From assembly GCF_000716595.1 (NCBI RefSeq), contig NZ_JNXC01000035.1, positions 10,103-74,102 of the forward strand: 64,000 bases of DNA, in the 5' to 3' direction. Below are positions 44,878 to 53,662 of the stretch, piece after piece. A program made the position numbers and the translations under genes. The notes beneath the pieces were generated by a model. It was not told the DNA's origin. It saw nothing but the letters and a program-made list of their open reading frames with translations, and did no database searches. How positions within the stretch are numbered: the first letter of the stretch is position 1; each line of letters opens with the position of its first letter. The stretch comes from Saccharothrix sp. NRRL B-16314. Its GTDB lineage: Bacteria; Actinomycetota; Actinomycetes; Mycobacteriales; Pseudonocardiaceae.

Positions 44878-47256
44878 GTGCTGATTCCCGGCCCCGACAC
44901 ACGGGTGGTCGAGCTGCGGGTGCACGGTGTCCAGGGCACCACTCCGCAGTCCCTTGTGGACGCGGTGGCGGCGGTGGACGTGGCGGGCGACGGGCTCGGC
45001 CGCGTCGTGCGCCCCGCCGACCGCCTGCGCAGACCCGCGCCCGGCCCGGTGTTGCAGGCCGCGGGACGCCCGGTGACGCGGGTCGTCGAGGGCTACGTGT
45101 GGGGCCGGATGACGTCCGGCGGCTGGGCCAAGGCGACGTGGGCGCTGCTGTTCCCGTTCTCGCTGGCCAACGTGGCGCACTGGATGCTGCCGCCCACGCC
45201 ACGCGGGTCCGTGCCGGCGCACCTGCTGGGCGTCGGGCTGCGTGCGCTGCTGCGGTTGGCGGCGCTGCTGCTGACCGTGCTGCTGGTCGCGCAGCTGGAA
45301 GTGATCAGCCTGGACCTGGTGGCCGCGCAGTGCCTCGCGCCGGGTGCGGCGTGCCTGTGGGGTCCGTCGTGGCTGAGCACGACGCCGTGGGTGCGGGCCG
45401 TGGTGGGACTGGCGCCCATCGCGCTGGCCGTGCTGGTGCTGCACCGGATGTCGAGCGTCGACTGGCGGATCGAGCGCAAGGAGGTGCCCGCCGCCGAGGG
45501 CAACCGGTCCGGGCTGCCCGGCGCGCACGTGGCCACCGACCCGGACACGCCCGCGTTGCGGGTGCTGCACGTCGTGGCGGGGTTGGGCACGGCCGTGGTG
45601 ATCGCGCTGGGCGGGCCGCTGGGTCCGCTGCTCGCGCCCGGCTGGCACGGCGCCGCGATCACGACGTGCTGGGTGGTCGGCATCACGCTCGTCGGCGTGT
45701 CGGCGCTGGGCGCGATGCTGCTGGACGACCCGACCGGCGGCGCGCCGCACCGGGGCGGGCGGTGGCTGCGGGCCGCGCTGGGACGTGGGCCGCGACGGGT
45801 GTTGCAGGCGGTGTCGTGGCTGTCGTTGCTGGTCGCGACCGGGTTGCTGGTCCAGCTGCCGGTGCGGTTGCCCGGTGCGGACCTGGCCGTGCAGATGGTG
45901 GCCGCGCTGGTCGCGGCGGTGTGCGTGCTGATCGGGTTGCTGCTGGTGCCGGCCGCGTTGCTGGCCCGGCGCACGTGGTCGGCGCAGCCGCGCGACCTGC
46001 GGCCGTGGGCCGGTGGCTGGATGGCCGCGCCCGTGGTGGCGGTGGCCGCGCTGCTCGGCGGCGGGTTCGGCGCGGGGGTGGCGCTGACCGCGCGGCGGGT
46101 GCTCGGGCACGGCGTGCTCCCGCGCGGGTACGACTACATCGCGCTGCTGTGGGGCGTGGCCGGTGTGCTGGCGTTCCTGGCCGCGGTGGCGATGGCGGCG
46201 ACCACCGGGATGGTGCGGTGGAGCTCGCTGCGGCGGGACAAGGAGTGGGCACGAGAGGCGTCCCTGTTGCACGCGGGACGCGCTCGGGACGTGAAGCGCG
46301 CCGCGCGGGCGTGGTGGTGGGCGCGGTGGCAGCGGCGGCACAGCCACCACGTGGTGCTCGTGATGACGGCGGTGCTGGCGTTCGGTGCGGTGCCCGCGGC
46401 GTTCCTGCGGCTGCGCGAGGTCGACCCACCGACGTGGACCCGGCCGATCTCCGGGTTCGGCGTGGTCGTGCTGGCCGTGCTGGCGTTGTCGCTGCTCCGG
46501 GCGGTGTACCTGGCGGCGCGGCGGCCGGACAAGGCCCGGCAGGTGGGGGTGCTGGCCGACCTCGCGGCGTTCTGGCCGCGCGAGGCGCACCCCGTCGTGC
46601 CGCCGTGCTATGCGTTGAAGGTGGTGCCGGAGCTGGTGGCGCGGGTGCGGGAGCACCTGTCCGACCCCGGCGTGCGGGTGGTGCTGGCCGGGCACAGCCA
46701 GGGCAGCCTGCTCGCGGCGGTGGCGGCGGCCCGGCTGCTGGAGGAGCTGCCGCCGCACGAGGCCGAACGGGTGGGGCTCGTCACCGCCGGGTCGCAGCTG
46801 CAATGGGCGTACCCGCGGGCGTTCCCGGCGGTCGTGCCGCACAGTTCGCTGGAGTCGTTGGCCGGCGGGCTGGCGGGGCGGTGGCGGTCGCTGTGCCGCG
46901 GCACGGACGCGCTGGGTGGCGCGGTGATGACGTGGGACCGGCAGGTGTACGACGGGATGCTGCTCGGCACGGGCTTCCGGCCGGACGGGACGTCGGGGGC
47001 GTTGCCGCCGGCGTTGCGCGGTCCGACGGGCGCGCTCGTGCTGGGCGGCGACCACTGGCTCCCGGACCCCCAGCGCGGGCCGTTCCCCGGTCGGCGGTGG
47101 GCGCCGGGCGTGAACCGGCACGCGGACTACACGTCCGACCCCGAGTGGGACCGGGCGGTGGCCATCGCGGCCGGGCTGGAGACGCCCGACCCGCCGCCGC
47201 CACCCGTGCTGCCTACCGCGCGGCAGGCGCCGGTGGTGTCACCGGAAAAGAAGTGA
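44878..47256 (+). CDS. Polytopic membrane protein with split alpha/beta-hydrolase domain
   Basis: 792 residues. Residues 9-22 (RVVELRVHGVQGTT) look like the first strand and oxyanion turn of a hydrolase. About eleven to twelve hydrophobic segments follow (residues ~85-560, with cytoplasmic or external loops rich in Arg). Then the nucleophile elbow VLAGHSQGSLLAAV (Ser607) and a candidate His in LGGDHWLPDP (His726). So the catalytic domain is interrupted by a large membrane insert. Likely a membrane-facing esterase or lipase; substrate unknown. GTG with GGGAGGG upstream. Ends overlapping the convergent GlmL-like gene by 44 bp. Confidence 0.75.
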   Translation: MLIPGPDTRVVELRVHGVQGTTPQSLVDAVAAVDVAGDGLGRVVRPADRLRRPAPGPVLQAAGRPVTRVVEGYVWGRMTSGGWAKATWALLFPFSLANVAHWMLPPTPRGSVPAHLLGVGLRALLRLAALLLTVLLVAQLEVISLDLVAAQCLAPGAACLWGPSWLSTTPWVRAVVGLAPIALAVLVLHRMSSVDWRIERKEVPAAEGNRSGLPGAHVATDPDTPALRVLHVVAGLGTAVVIALGGPLGPLLAPGWHGAAITTCWVVGITLVGVSALGAMLLDDPTGGAPHRGGRWLRAALGRGPRRVLQAVSWLSLLVATGLLVQLPVRLPGADLAVQMVAALVAAVCVLIGLLLVPAALLARRTWSAQPRDLRPWAGGWMAAPVVAVAALLGGGFGAGVALTARRVLGHGVLPRGYDYIALLWGVAGVLAFLAAVAMAATTGMVRWSSLRRDKEWAREASLLHAGRARDVKRAARAWWWARWQRRHSHHVVLVMTAVLAFGAVPAAFLRLREVDPPTWTRPISGFGVVVLAVLALSLLRAVYLAARRPDKARQVGVLADLAAFWPREAHPVVPPCYALKVVPELVARVREHLSDPGVRVVLAGHSQGSLLAAVAAARLLEELPPHEAERVGLVTAGSQLQWAYPRAFPAVVPHSSLESLAGGLAGRWRSLCRGTDALGGAVMTWDRQVYDGMLLGTGFRPDGTSGALPPALRGPTGALVLGGDHWLPDPQRGPFPGRRWAPGVNRHADYTSDPEWDRAVAIAAGLETPDPPPPPVLPTARQAPVVSPEKK

Positions 47257-48502
47257 GCAGGCGGTCGGCCGCCCCCGTGTGGCCTGCCTCGGCGAGCAGA
47301 CCGGCCGGTGCCAGCACGTAGTCGCGGTCGACGGTGGCGGCGGCGTTGCGCAGGATCGGGCGCAGGACGGGGTCGGCGCGCAGCACGCGTTCGACGTCCT
47401 CTGTGGACTCGGCGTGCCGGAAGACGCCGCCGGACAGCACCAGCAGGCCGACGCCCTGCGGTCCCAGACTGCCCTCGACGAGCCTGAGGTGCCGGCGGAT
47501 CGCGAGCACGGCGGCGAGGCCCGCGAGCCTGAGGTCCGCGGTCGGGTCGTCGGGCAGCCACGTCACGTCCGCAACCCGCGCGGCGGCCTCTTCGCCCAGC
47601 GCGGCGGCTTCCGCTTTGTCGATCAGCTTCTCCGCGAGCGCCTCGGCCACCACGCCGGGCGCGGACCAGCGCATGCCGAGGTCGCCCTCGACCGTGCGGC
47701 GGTCCGGCGGCAGCGCCACCGCGCGCTCCGGACCCTCCACAGTGGACACCGCCGAGTAGACGTCCGTGGTCGCGCCGCCCACGTCCACCACCAGCACCGC
47801 GCCTTCCCGGTCCTGCGCCGCCAGCCGGGACACGCCGCCGAGCACCGCGTCCGGCGTGACGGCCCGCACCAGCCCGCGGAACTTCGGCCCGCGGGACAGG
47901 CCCTTGCCGCCGATCACGTGCTCCAGGAACACGTCGCGGATCGCGGCACGGGCCGGGCCCGGCGCGAGTTCGCCCACGTCGGGGAGCACGTTGGCGGTCG
48001 GCACGACCGTTCGGCCGGTGAGCAGGTCCAGCGCCTCCGGTCGGGCTTCCGCGTTGCCGGCCAGCACGATCGGGCAGGCGATGCGGTTCGCGCCGATCCG
48101 GCGGGCGTTGTGCAGGAGCACCGACCGGTCGCCGCCGTCGGTGCCGCCGACCAGGAGGACGACGTCCGGTGCGGCGGCGCGCAACGCCCGGATGCCCGCG
48201 CCGTCCAGCGGTCCGGCCGACACGTGGACGACCTTCGCGCCCGCCGACAACGCCACCCGGTACCCGGCCTCGGCGCTGATCAGCCGTTCCTGCCCGACGA
48301 CCGCGAGCCGCAGCCCACCGCCGGCGGACGAGCACGCGAGCGTCCGGTCGGCCGGGCCGAGGGCGTTCGCGACGGCGTCGATGCCCCGGAGCACCTCCGG
48401 CGGGGTCGTCGGGTGCTGAGCGGTGCCCAGCAGGTCACCGGCGGGCGACACCAGGGCGCCCTTCGTCCACGTCGAGCCGATGTCCAGGCAGAGCACGCTC
48501 AT
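47213..48502 (-). CDS. GlmL/MutL-family ASKHA ATPase (glutamate mutase repair-protein-like)
   Basis: 429 residues. ASKHA fold: LCLDIGSTWTKGALV (phosphate 1), AAPDVVLLVGGTDGGDRSVLLHNA (family hallmark GGTDGG), VVDVGGATTDVYSAV (phosphate 2), LVLSGGVFRHAES (adenosine). GlmL is taken to reactivate adenosylcobalamin-dependent glutamate mutase or related aminomutases. No mutase subunit (MutS/MutE) is adjacent; the gene is an orphan here. ATG at 48502. Overlaps the convergent membrane hydrolase gene by 44 bp. Confidence 0.85.
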   Translation of the reverse strand: MSVLCLDIGSTWTKGALVSPAGDLLGTAQHPTTPPEVLRGIDAVANALGPADRTLACSSAGGGLRLAVVGQERLISAEAGYRVALSAGAKVVHVSAGPLDGAGIRALRAAAPDVVLLVGGTDGGDRSVLLHNARRIGANRIACPIVLAGNAEARPEALDLLTGRTVVPTANVLPDVGELAPGPARAAIRDVFLEHVIGGKGLSRGPKFRGLVRAVTPDAVLGGVSRLAAQDREGAVLVVDVGGATTDVYSAVSTVEGPERAVALPPDRRTVEGDLGMRWSAPGVVAEALAEKLIDKAEAAALGEEAAARVADVTWLPDDPTADLRLAGLAAVLAIRRHLRLVEGSLGPQGVGLLVLSGGVFRHAESTEDVERVLRADPVLRPILRNAAATVDRDYVLAPAGLLAEAGHTGAADRLLTSFPVTPPAPAAR

Positions 48503-48568
48503 GCGGGCAAACTACCGCGCGACGGATGTCGTACCCCCGCTTTAGACTGAACGAACCGACCACCAGAC

Positions 48569-48593
48569 CGCGAGGTCGCGTCGATCGTTCGCG
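48569..48593 (+). repeat. Leader-type dispersed repeat, copy 3 (APC permease leader)
   Basis: 25 bp identical to copies 1 and 2 (core GGTCGCGTCGATCGTTCGCG); the 5' flank ACCACCA is shared too, with a 3-bp insertion. It ends 19 bases before the permease ATG and runs on to GGAGG and ATGACAC. Confidence 0.93.
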
Positions 48594-48612
48594 ACGCCGG
48601 AGGCTGCGCAAT

Positions 48613-50124
48613 ATGACACTGTGGCGCACCAAGTCCATCGAGCAGTCGATCGCGGACACCGACGAACCGGGCACCAGGCTGCGCAAGGACCTCACCGCGT
48701 GGGACCTGACGGTGTTCGGCGTCGCGGTGGTGATCGGCGCCGGGATCTTCACCCTCACCGCGTCCACGGCGGGCAACCTGGCCGGTCCGTCCGTGTCGTT
48801 GGCGTTCGTGCTGGCGGCGGTCGCGTGCGCGCTGGCCGCGTTGTGCTACGCCGAGTTCGCGTCGACCGTGCCGGTGGCGGGCAGCGCGTACACGTTCTCC
48901 TACGCGACGTTCGGCGAGTTCATGGCGTGGATCATCGGCTGGGACCTGGTGCTGGAGTTCGCGGTCGGCGCGGCGGCGGTGGCCAAGGGCTGGTCGCTCT
49001 ACCTCCAGACGGTGCTCGGGCAGGCCGGTGTGGCGGTGAAGACCACCGCGCAGGTCGGCGGCGTCGACGTGGACTGGGGCTCGCTGCTGCTGATCGCCGT
49101 GCTGACGGTGTTGCTGGTCATCGGCACGAAGCTGTCGTCGCGGGTCAGCGCGGTGATCACGGCGGTGAAGGTGGCCGTGGTGCTGCTGGTGATCGTGCTC
49201 GGGATCGGGTACGTCAAGGCGGCGAACTACAGCCCGTACATCCCGCCCGCCGAATCCGGCGGCACCACCGCGAGCGGCTTGGAGCAGTCGTTGTTCTCGC
49301 TGGTCACCGGCTTCGAAGGCAGCACGTACGGCGTGCTCGGGCTGCTGGCCGCCGCGTCGCTGGTGTTCTTCGCGTTCATCGGCTTCGACGTGGTCGCCAC
49401 GACCGCCGAGGAGACCCGCAACCCGCAGCGCGCCGTGCCGCGCGGCATCCTCGGTTCGCTGGCGATCGTGACGGTGCTGTACGTCGGTGTGTCGTTGGTG
49501 ATCACCGGCATGGTGCCGTACGACCAGCTCAAGACCCAGCCGGACGGCACGCGGGCGACGTTGGCGACGGCGTTCTCGGCCAACGGGGTGGACTGGGCTG
49601 CCACCGTCATCTCCGTCGGCGCGCTGGCGGGCCTGACCACGGTGGTGATGGTGCTGATGCTGGGTCAGTCGCGGGTGCTGTTCGCCATGTCCCGCGACGG
49701 CCTCCTGCCGCGCGGCTTGGCGCGCACGGGCGAGCACGGGACGCCGGTCCGGATCACCGTGATCATCGGTGTGCTGGTCGCCGTCGCGGCGGGCTTCTTC
49801 CCGGCGGGCAAGCTGGAGGAGATGGTGAACGTCGGCACGCTGTTCGCGTTCATCCTGGTGTCGGCCGGTGTCCTGGTGCTCCGCAAGACCCGCCCCGACC
49901 TGCCGCGCGGCTTCCGCGTGCCGCTGGTGCCGCTGGTGCCGGTGCTCGCGATCCTGGCGTGCCTGTGGCTGATGCTGAACCTGACCGCGTTGACGTGGGT
50001 CCGGTTCTTGGCGTGGATGGCCGTGGGCGTCGTCGTGTACTTCGCGTACAGCCGCCGGCATTCCGTGCTGGGCAAGCGCGGCACCACCGCCGTCCCCGTC
50101 GTGAAGCACGACGAGATCCCGTAA
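48613..50124 (+). CDS. APC-family amino acid permease (cationic amino acid transporter type)
   Basis: 503 residues, 12-14 membrane segments. Seen: DLTVFGVAVVIGAGIFTLT (helix 1 with GAGIF substrate loop), CYAEFASTVPVAGSAYTFSY, FFAFIGFDVVATTAEETRNP (helix 6), QSRVLFAMSRDGLLP, consistent with CAT/YfnA-like transporters. The N-terminal RKDLTAWDL is typical. ATG at 48613 with GGAGG nine bases upstream; the longer reading frame to 48526 is just the leader repeat. Possible substrates: arginine, lysine or branched amino acids (inference). Confidence 0.93.
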   Translation: MTLWRTKSIEQSIADTDEPGTRLRKDLTAWDLTVFGVAVVIGAGIFTLTASTAGNLAGPSVSLAFVLAAVACALAALCYAEFASTVPVAGSAYTFSYATFGEFMAWIIGWDLVLEFAVGAAAVAKGWSLYLQTVLGQAGVAVKTTAQVGGVDVDWGSLLLIAVLTVLLVIGTKLSSRVSAVITAVKVAVVLLVIVLGIGYVKAANYSPYIPPAESGGTTASGLEQSLFSLVTGFEGSTYGVLGLLAAASLVFFAFIGFDVVATTAEETRNPQRAVPRGILGSLAIVTVLYVGVSLVITGMVPYDQLKTQPDGTRATLATAFSANGVDWAATVISVGALAGLTTVVMVLMLGQSRVLFAMSRDGLLPRGLARTGEHGTPVRITVIIGVLVAVAAGFFPAGKLEEMVNVGTLFAFILVSAGVLVLRKTRPDLPRGFRVPLVPLVPVLAILACLWLMLNLTALTWVRFLAWMAVGVVVYFAYSRRHSVLGKRGTTAVPVVKHDEIP

Positions 50125-50136
50125 CCCCGCGGACGG

Positions 50137-50174
50137 CGAAGGGGCGACGAGCACAACGGCTCGTCGCCCCTTCG
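50137..50174. terminator. Bidirectional terminator between the APC and CDF genes
   Basis: CGAAGGGGCGACGAGC (50137-50152) pairs with 50159-50174, a 16-bp perfect stem with a 6-base loop between convergent genes. Confidence 0.92.
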
Positions 50175-50187
50175 TCCAGCCGGAAAA

Positions 50188-51108
50188 CTACGACTTGGCC
50201 AGCGAACGGTCCAGGTCGGGCTCCAGGTAGATCAAGCGGGCCGCGGGCACCTTGTTGCGCACGCGCTGCTCCGCGTCGTCGATGGCACTGGCCACCTCGG
50301 TGATCGTCAGACCCGGGTTCAGCGCGATCTTCGCCGCCACCAGCAGCTCGTCCGGCCCGATGTACTGGGTCCGGATGTGGATCACGCGCTGCACCTTGCC
50401 CGCCGCCAGCTGGTCCACGATCACGTCCAGCTCGGCCGGCGCGGCGCCCTCGCCGATCAGCAGCGACTTCATCTCCACGATCAGGATCACGGCGATCACA
50501 CCGAGCAGCACGCCGATGCAGATCGTGCCGACCGCGTCCCACACCGGGTTGCCGGTGACGGTCGACATGCCCACGCCCATCAGCGCCAGGACCAGGCCGA
50601 ACAGCGCGCCCGCGTCCTCCAGCAGCACGACCGGCAGCTCCGGCACCTTCGACTGCCGGATGAACTGCCACCACGTGGCGTCACCCTTGATCTTCCGCGA
50701 CTCGACGATCGCGGTGCGGAAGCTGTAGGTCTCCAGGGCGATCGCGACCACCAGGATGCCCACCGCGACCAGCGGGCTGCTCAGCGCCTCGTGCGACTCC
50801 AGCTTGTGGATGCCCTCGTACAGGGCGAACACCGAGCCGAGGCTGAACAGCATCAGCGCGACGATGAACGAGTAGAAGTAGCGGTCCCGACCGAACCCGA
50901 ACGGGTGGTTCAGGGTGGCCTTGCGCTGCGCGGTCTTCTGCCCGAGCAGCAACAGGCCCTGGTTGGACGTGTCCGCCACCGAGTGCACCGACTCGGCCAG
51001 CATCGACGACGACCCGGTGATCAGGAAGCCGACGAACTTGGCCACTGCGATCCCGGCATTGGCCACCAGCGCGGCGATGATCGCCTTGGTCCCGCCCCCT
51101 GCTGACAC
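50188..51108 (-). CDS. Cation diffusion facilitator (CDF/SLC30) transporter
   Basis: 306 residues, six membrane segments. Seen: LITGSSSMLAESVHSVADTSNQ (metal-site Asp/His of TM2), HPFGFGRDRYFYSFIVALMLFSLG, VVLLEDAGALFGLVLALMGV (TM5, E-D instead of the usual H-D metal pair). The FGFGRDRYFYSF box and ED pair resemble the SLC30A9 branch. Usually H+-coupled export of Zn, Mn or Fe; the changed TM5 site makes the ion uncertain. GTG start at 51108. Confidence 0.9.
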   Translation of the reverse strand: MSAGGGTKAIIAALVANAGIAVAKFVGFLITGSSSMLAESVHSVADTSNQGLLLLGQKTAQRKATLNHPFGFGRDRYFYSFIVALMLFSLGSVFALYEGIHKLESHEALSSPLVAVGILVVAIALETYSFRTAIVESRKIKGDATWWQFIRQSKVPELPVVLLEDAGALFGLVLALMGVGMSTVTGNPVWDAVGTICIGVLLGVIAVILIVEMKSLLIGEGAAPAELDVIVDQLAAGKVQRVIHIRTQYIGPDELLVAAKIALNPGLTITEVASAIDDAEQRVRNKVPAARLIYLEPDLDRSLAKS

Positions 51109-51150
51109 GGTTGCTCCCTAAGCGCACAAGTCCGATTTGTCGGTGTGACC

Positions 51151-52365
51151 CTACTCAACACCGGGGGTCGCCCGGAAAAGCTGGGTCTCGACGTCGGCCG
51201 TCACCACCACCGCCGGGTCGCTCGCGGGCAGCCACACGGACTGGCCGCGTTCCAGCACGAGCGACTGGCTCCCGTTCGACAACCGCGCCTGGCCACGCGT
51301 GCAGACCATGACCTGCGGCCCGCTGTGATCCACCCGAACGTGGGCGGAAGGGCCGACCTCGATCCGGGACAGCTCGAACTCGGGGCACGGCGTCCGGTAC
51401 GACCACAGCCCCGGCGACGTCTCCGCGCCGCTCTGCACCGGCATGTCGCCGCACTGGAAGTCCAGCACCCGCATCAGCTCGGGCACGTTCACGTGCTTCG
51501 GCGTCAACCCGCAGCGCAGCACGTTGTCCGAGTTCGCCAGGATCTCGATGCCGGTGCCGTGCAGGTACGCGTGCAGGTTGCCGGCGGGCAGGTAGATCGC
51601 CTCACCGGGCTGCAGCACCAGCCGGTTGAGCAGCAGCGCGGCCAGCACGCCCGCGTCACCGGGGTACGCCTCGCCCAGCTCCAGGATCGTCCGGCACTCG
51701 AGGTCGAACTCGCCGCGCTCCTTCACGTGCAGCACGCACGCGTCCAGGACCTGCGGCAACAGCATGTCCAGCGCGGTCTGCGGCAACGTGATGAGGGTCG
51801 TGAACAGCGCCCGCAGTCCGTCACCGTCGGGCTGGGAAGCCAGCAGCTCGGCGTACGGGGCGAAGTCCGGCGCGTCCAGCGACCGCAGCAGCACCGCCGT
51901 CCGCAGCGGGTCGCGGAACCCCGCCAGCGCGTGGAACTCGGTCAGCGCGCAGATCAGCTCGGGCTTCGCGGACGGGTCCTTGTAGTTGCGGATCGGCGAG
52001 TCCATCGGCACGCCCGCCGCGTCCTCGGCGGCGAACCCGTCCGCGGCCTGCTCGGCCGACGGGTGCGCCTGGAGGCTCAGCGGCTCCTCCGCGGCCAGCA
52101 CCTTGAGCAGGAACGGCAACCGGCTACCCCAGCGGTCGGCGTGCGGGGTGCCCAGCTGGCCGTCCGGGTCGTCGGCCAGCATCTCCAGCAGCGAACGCGA
52201 GCCGTCCGGACCCACCACCCGGGACGGGTCACCTGGGTGGGCGCCCATCCACAGCTCGGCCTCGGGGTGCGGTGTCGGCACCTCCTTCCCGAGCAGTTCC
52301 GCGATGGCGGTGCGTGATCCCCACGCGTACGCGCGCACCGCGTTGTGCAGCAGTTCCACAGTCAT
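51151..52365 (-). CDS. manA: Mannose-6-phosphate isomerase, class I
   Basis: 404 residues. Fructose-6-P to mannose-6-P, zinc enzyme. Seen: YAWGSRTAIAELLG, ELWMGAHPGDPSR, FLLKVLAAEEPLSLQAHPS (zinc Gln/His), YKDPSAKPELICALTEF (zinc Glu and catalytic region), AIYLPAGNLHAYLHGTGIEI (zinc His), NVLRCGLTPKHVNV (catalytic Arg). GTG or ATG at 52365 as annotated. Last gene of a mannose-activation cluster with the SIS protein, Trm112-like protein and manB, in the order Rv3255c-Rv3257c. Confidence 0.96.
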   Translation of the reverse strand: MTVELLHNAVRAYAWGSRTAIAELLGKEVPTPHPEAELWMGAHPGDPSRVVGPDGSRSLLEMLADDPDGQLGTPHADRWGSRLPFLLKVLAAEEPLSLQAHPSAEQAADGFAAEDAAGVPMDSPIRNYKDPSAKPELICALTEFHALAGFRDPLRTAVLLRSLDAPDFAPYAELLASQPDGDGLRALFTTLITLPQTALDMLLPQVLDACVLHVKERGEFDLECRTILELGEAYPGDAGVLAALLLNRLVLQPGEAIYLPAGNLHAYLHGTGIEILANSDNVLRCGLTPKHVNVPELMRVLDFQCGDMPVQSGAETSPGLWSYRTPCPEFELSRIEVGPSAHVRVDHSGPQVMVCTRGQARLSNGSQSLVLERGQSVWLPASDPAVVVTADVETQLFRATPGVE

Positions 52366-52369
52366 CCCC

Positions 52370-53449
52370 TCACACGGCCGGCGCGTACAGCCCGGGTCCG
52401 CCCAGCGTTCCCGCCGCCAGACCCAGGTACAGCGCGGCCAGCTCGAACCGCAGGGCGAGCAGCGCGGCGCACACGGCGTCCCCGCCGCTCACCTCCTCGG
52501 CCGGTTCGAGCACGTCGGCTCCGGACAAGGTCTCCATCGCGACCCGCCGGGTGAACTCGGCCTGCGGGCCCTGGCGCACGGCCAGCAGCAGCACGCGGAC
52601 CAGGCCGTCCTGCTCTTCGTCGTCCGGGTCGGCGAACAGGTCGTCGCCGGACGTGCCGCGCACGGCCCGGCGGTGCAGCACCGACCGGGTCAGCGCCTGA
52701 GGATAGCCGGCCACGTCGCTCACCACGCCCGCATAAGTGCCGAGAACGCCGGCGCCGTGCGCCGCGACGGCCGTGGCCAGGTCGTCCAGGCCCCACAGCA
52801 GCGGGGTGCGCCGGTCGATGCGCAGCGCCAGCGTCTTGGCCGGGTTCACGAACGACTCGTGCATGGGGTGGCACCGCTCGGCTTCCCGGTCCAGCTCGTC
52901 CGCGACCGCCTGCACGTCCACGGTGAGCAGGCCCAACGCCTTCAGCGCCACCACCCACGCGGCGAAACCGCGGGCGAAGCCGAACCCGGGCGGCACCGGC
53001 ACCCGCGGCGGGATCAGGAACGCGTGCTGCGCGGCCGACGCGGCCACCGGCCCCTCGGGCTCGGCGGTCAGCAGCACCCGCGCGCCACGCCGGGCCGCGC
53101 GGTCGACCGACTCGGCCATCCGCACGTCACCGGGGTCCTCGGTGTGCGCCAGGACCACGTCCAGCGCGCCCACCCACGTCGGCACGTCGTCCGCGACCAC
53201 GACCGGCACCGGGCAGCGCGGCCCGAGCAGCGCCGTGACCACACCGGCGATGGCCGCGCCGACACCGGGGCGGGTGACCAGCACCAACGCCCGCGGGCGC
53301 TCCTGGAACACCCTGGCGACGCCAAGCTCGTCGGCGGCCTCGGCGGTCGCGCGGACCTGCGCGCCCGCCCGTGCCGCCGCGCGCAGCAGACCTTCCCGGT
53401 CAGCGTCGCCGAGCCGGGACTGGTCGTCGAGGAGCGTGTCGTCGAGCAC
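52370..53449 (-). CDS. SIS-domain protein (phosphomannose isomerase-like)
   Basis: 359 residues. Weakly conserved sugar-isomerase fold: ALVLVTRPGVGAAIAGVVTALL, PVPVVVADDVPTWVGALDVVL, AARRGARVLLTAEPEGPVA and a C-terminal half (AKTLALRIDRRTPLLWGLDDL). It aligns in position and overall pattern with Rv3256c, a bifunctional phosphoglucose/phosphomannose isomerase-like protein of unproven activity. GTG start at 53449; follows the Trm112-like gene by six bases and precedes manA by four: tight operon. Confidence 0.85.
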   Translation of the reverse strand: MLDDTLLDDQSRLGDADREGLLRAAARAGAQVRATAEAADELGVARVFQERPRALVLVTRPGVGAAIAGVVTALLGPRCPVPVVVADDVPTWVGALDVVLAHTEDPGDVRMAESVDRAARRGARVLLTAEPEGPVAASAAQHAFLIPPRVPVPPGFGFARGFAAWVVALKALGLLTVDVQAVADELDREAERCHPMHESFVNPAKTLALRIDRRTPLLWGLDDLATAVAAHGAGVLGTYAGVVSDVAGYPQALTRSVLHRRAVRGTSGDDLFADPDDEEQDGLVRVLLLAVRQGPQAEFTRRVAMETLSGADVLEPAEEVSGGDAVCAALLALRFELAALYLGLAAGTLGGPGLYAPAV

Positions 53450-53455
53450 CTGGCA

Positions 53456-53662
53456 TCACCCCGCGGTCGGCTCGACAGCCTCGTCGAGCAGCAGCACCGG
53501 GATGCCGTCCCGGACCGGGAACGACCGGCCGCACGAGGTGCAGGTCAGGTAGTCCGCCAGCGGGTCGGTCGCGGTGCCGGGCTTCAGCTGCGCGTGCTCG
53601 GGGCACGGACAGGCCAGGATCTCCATCAACTGCGGGTCGAGTTGGACAGCCACGACGCTCAT
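53456..53662 (-). CDS. Trm112 family (UPF0434-like) small zinc protein
   Basis: 68 residues. Four Cys in CPCPEH and CTSCGRSFPVRDGIPVLLL, the Trm112 zinc-ribbon-like pattern; DGIPVLLLDEA is the typical end. Trm112 proteins activate methyltransferases in yeast and archaea; the bacterial role is unclear. ATG at 53662 overlaps the manB stop (ATGA), so it is translated with manB. Confidence 0.88.
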   Translation of the reverse strand: MSVVAVQLDPQLMEILACPCPEHAQLKPGTATDPLADYLTCTSCGRSFPVRDGIPVLLLDEAVEPTAG

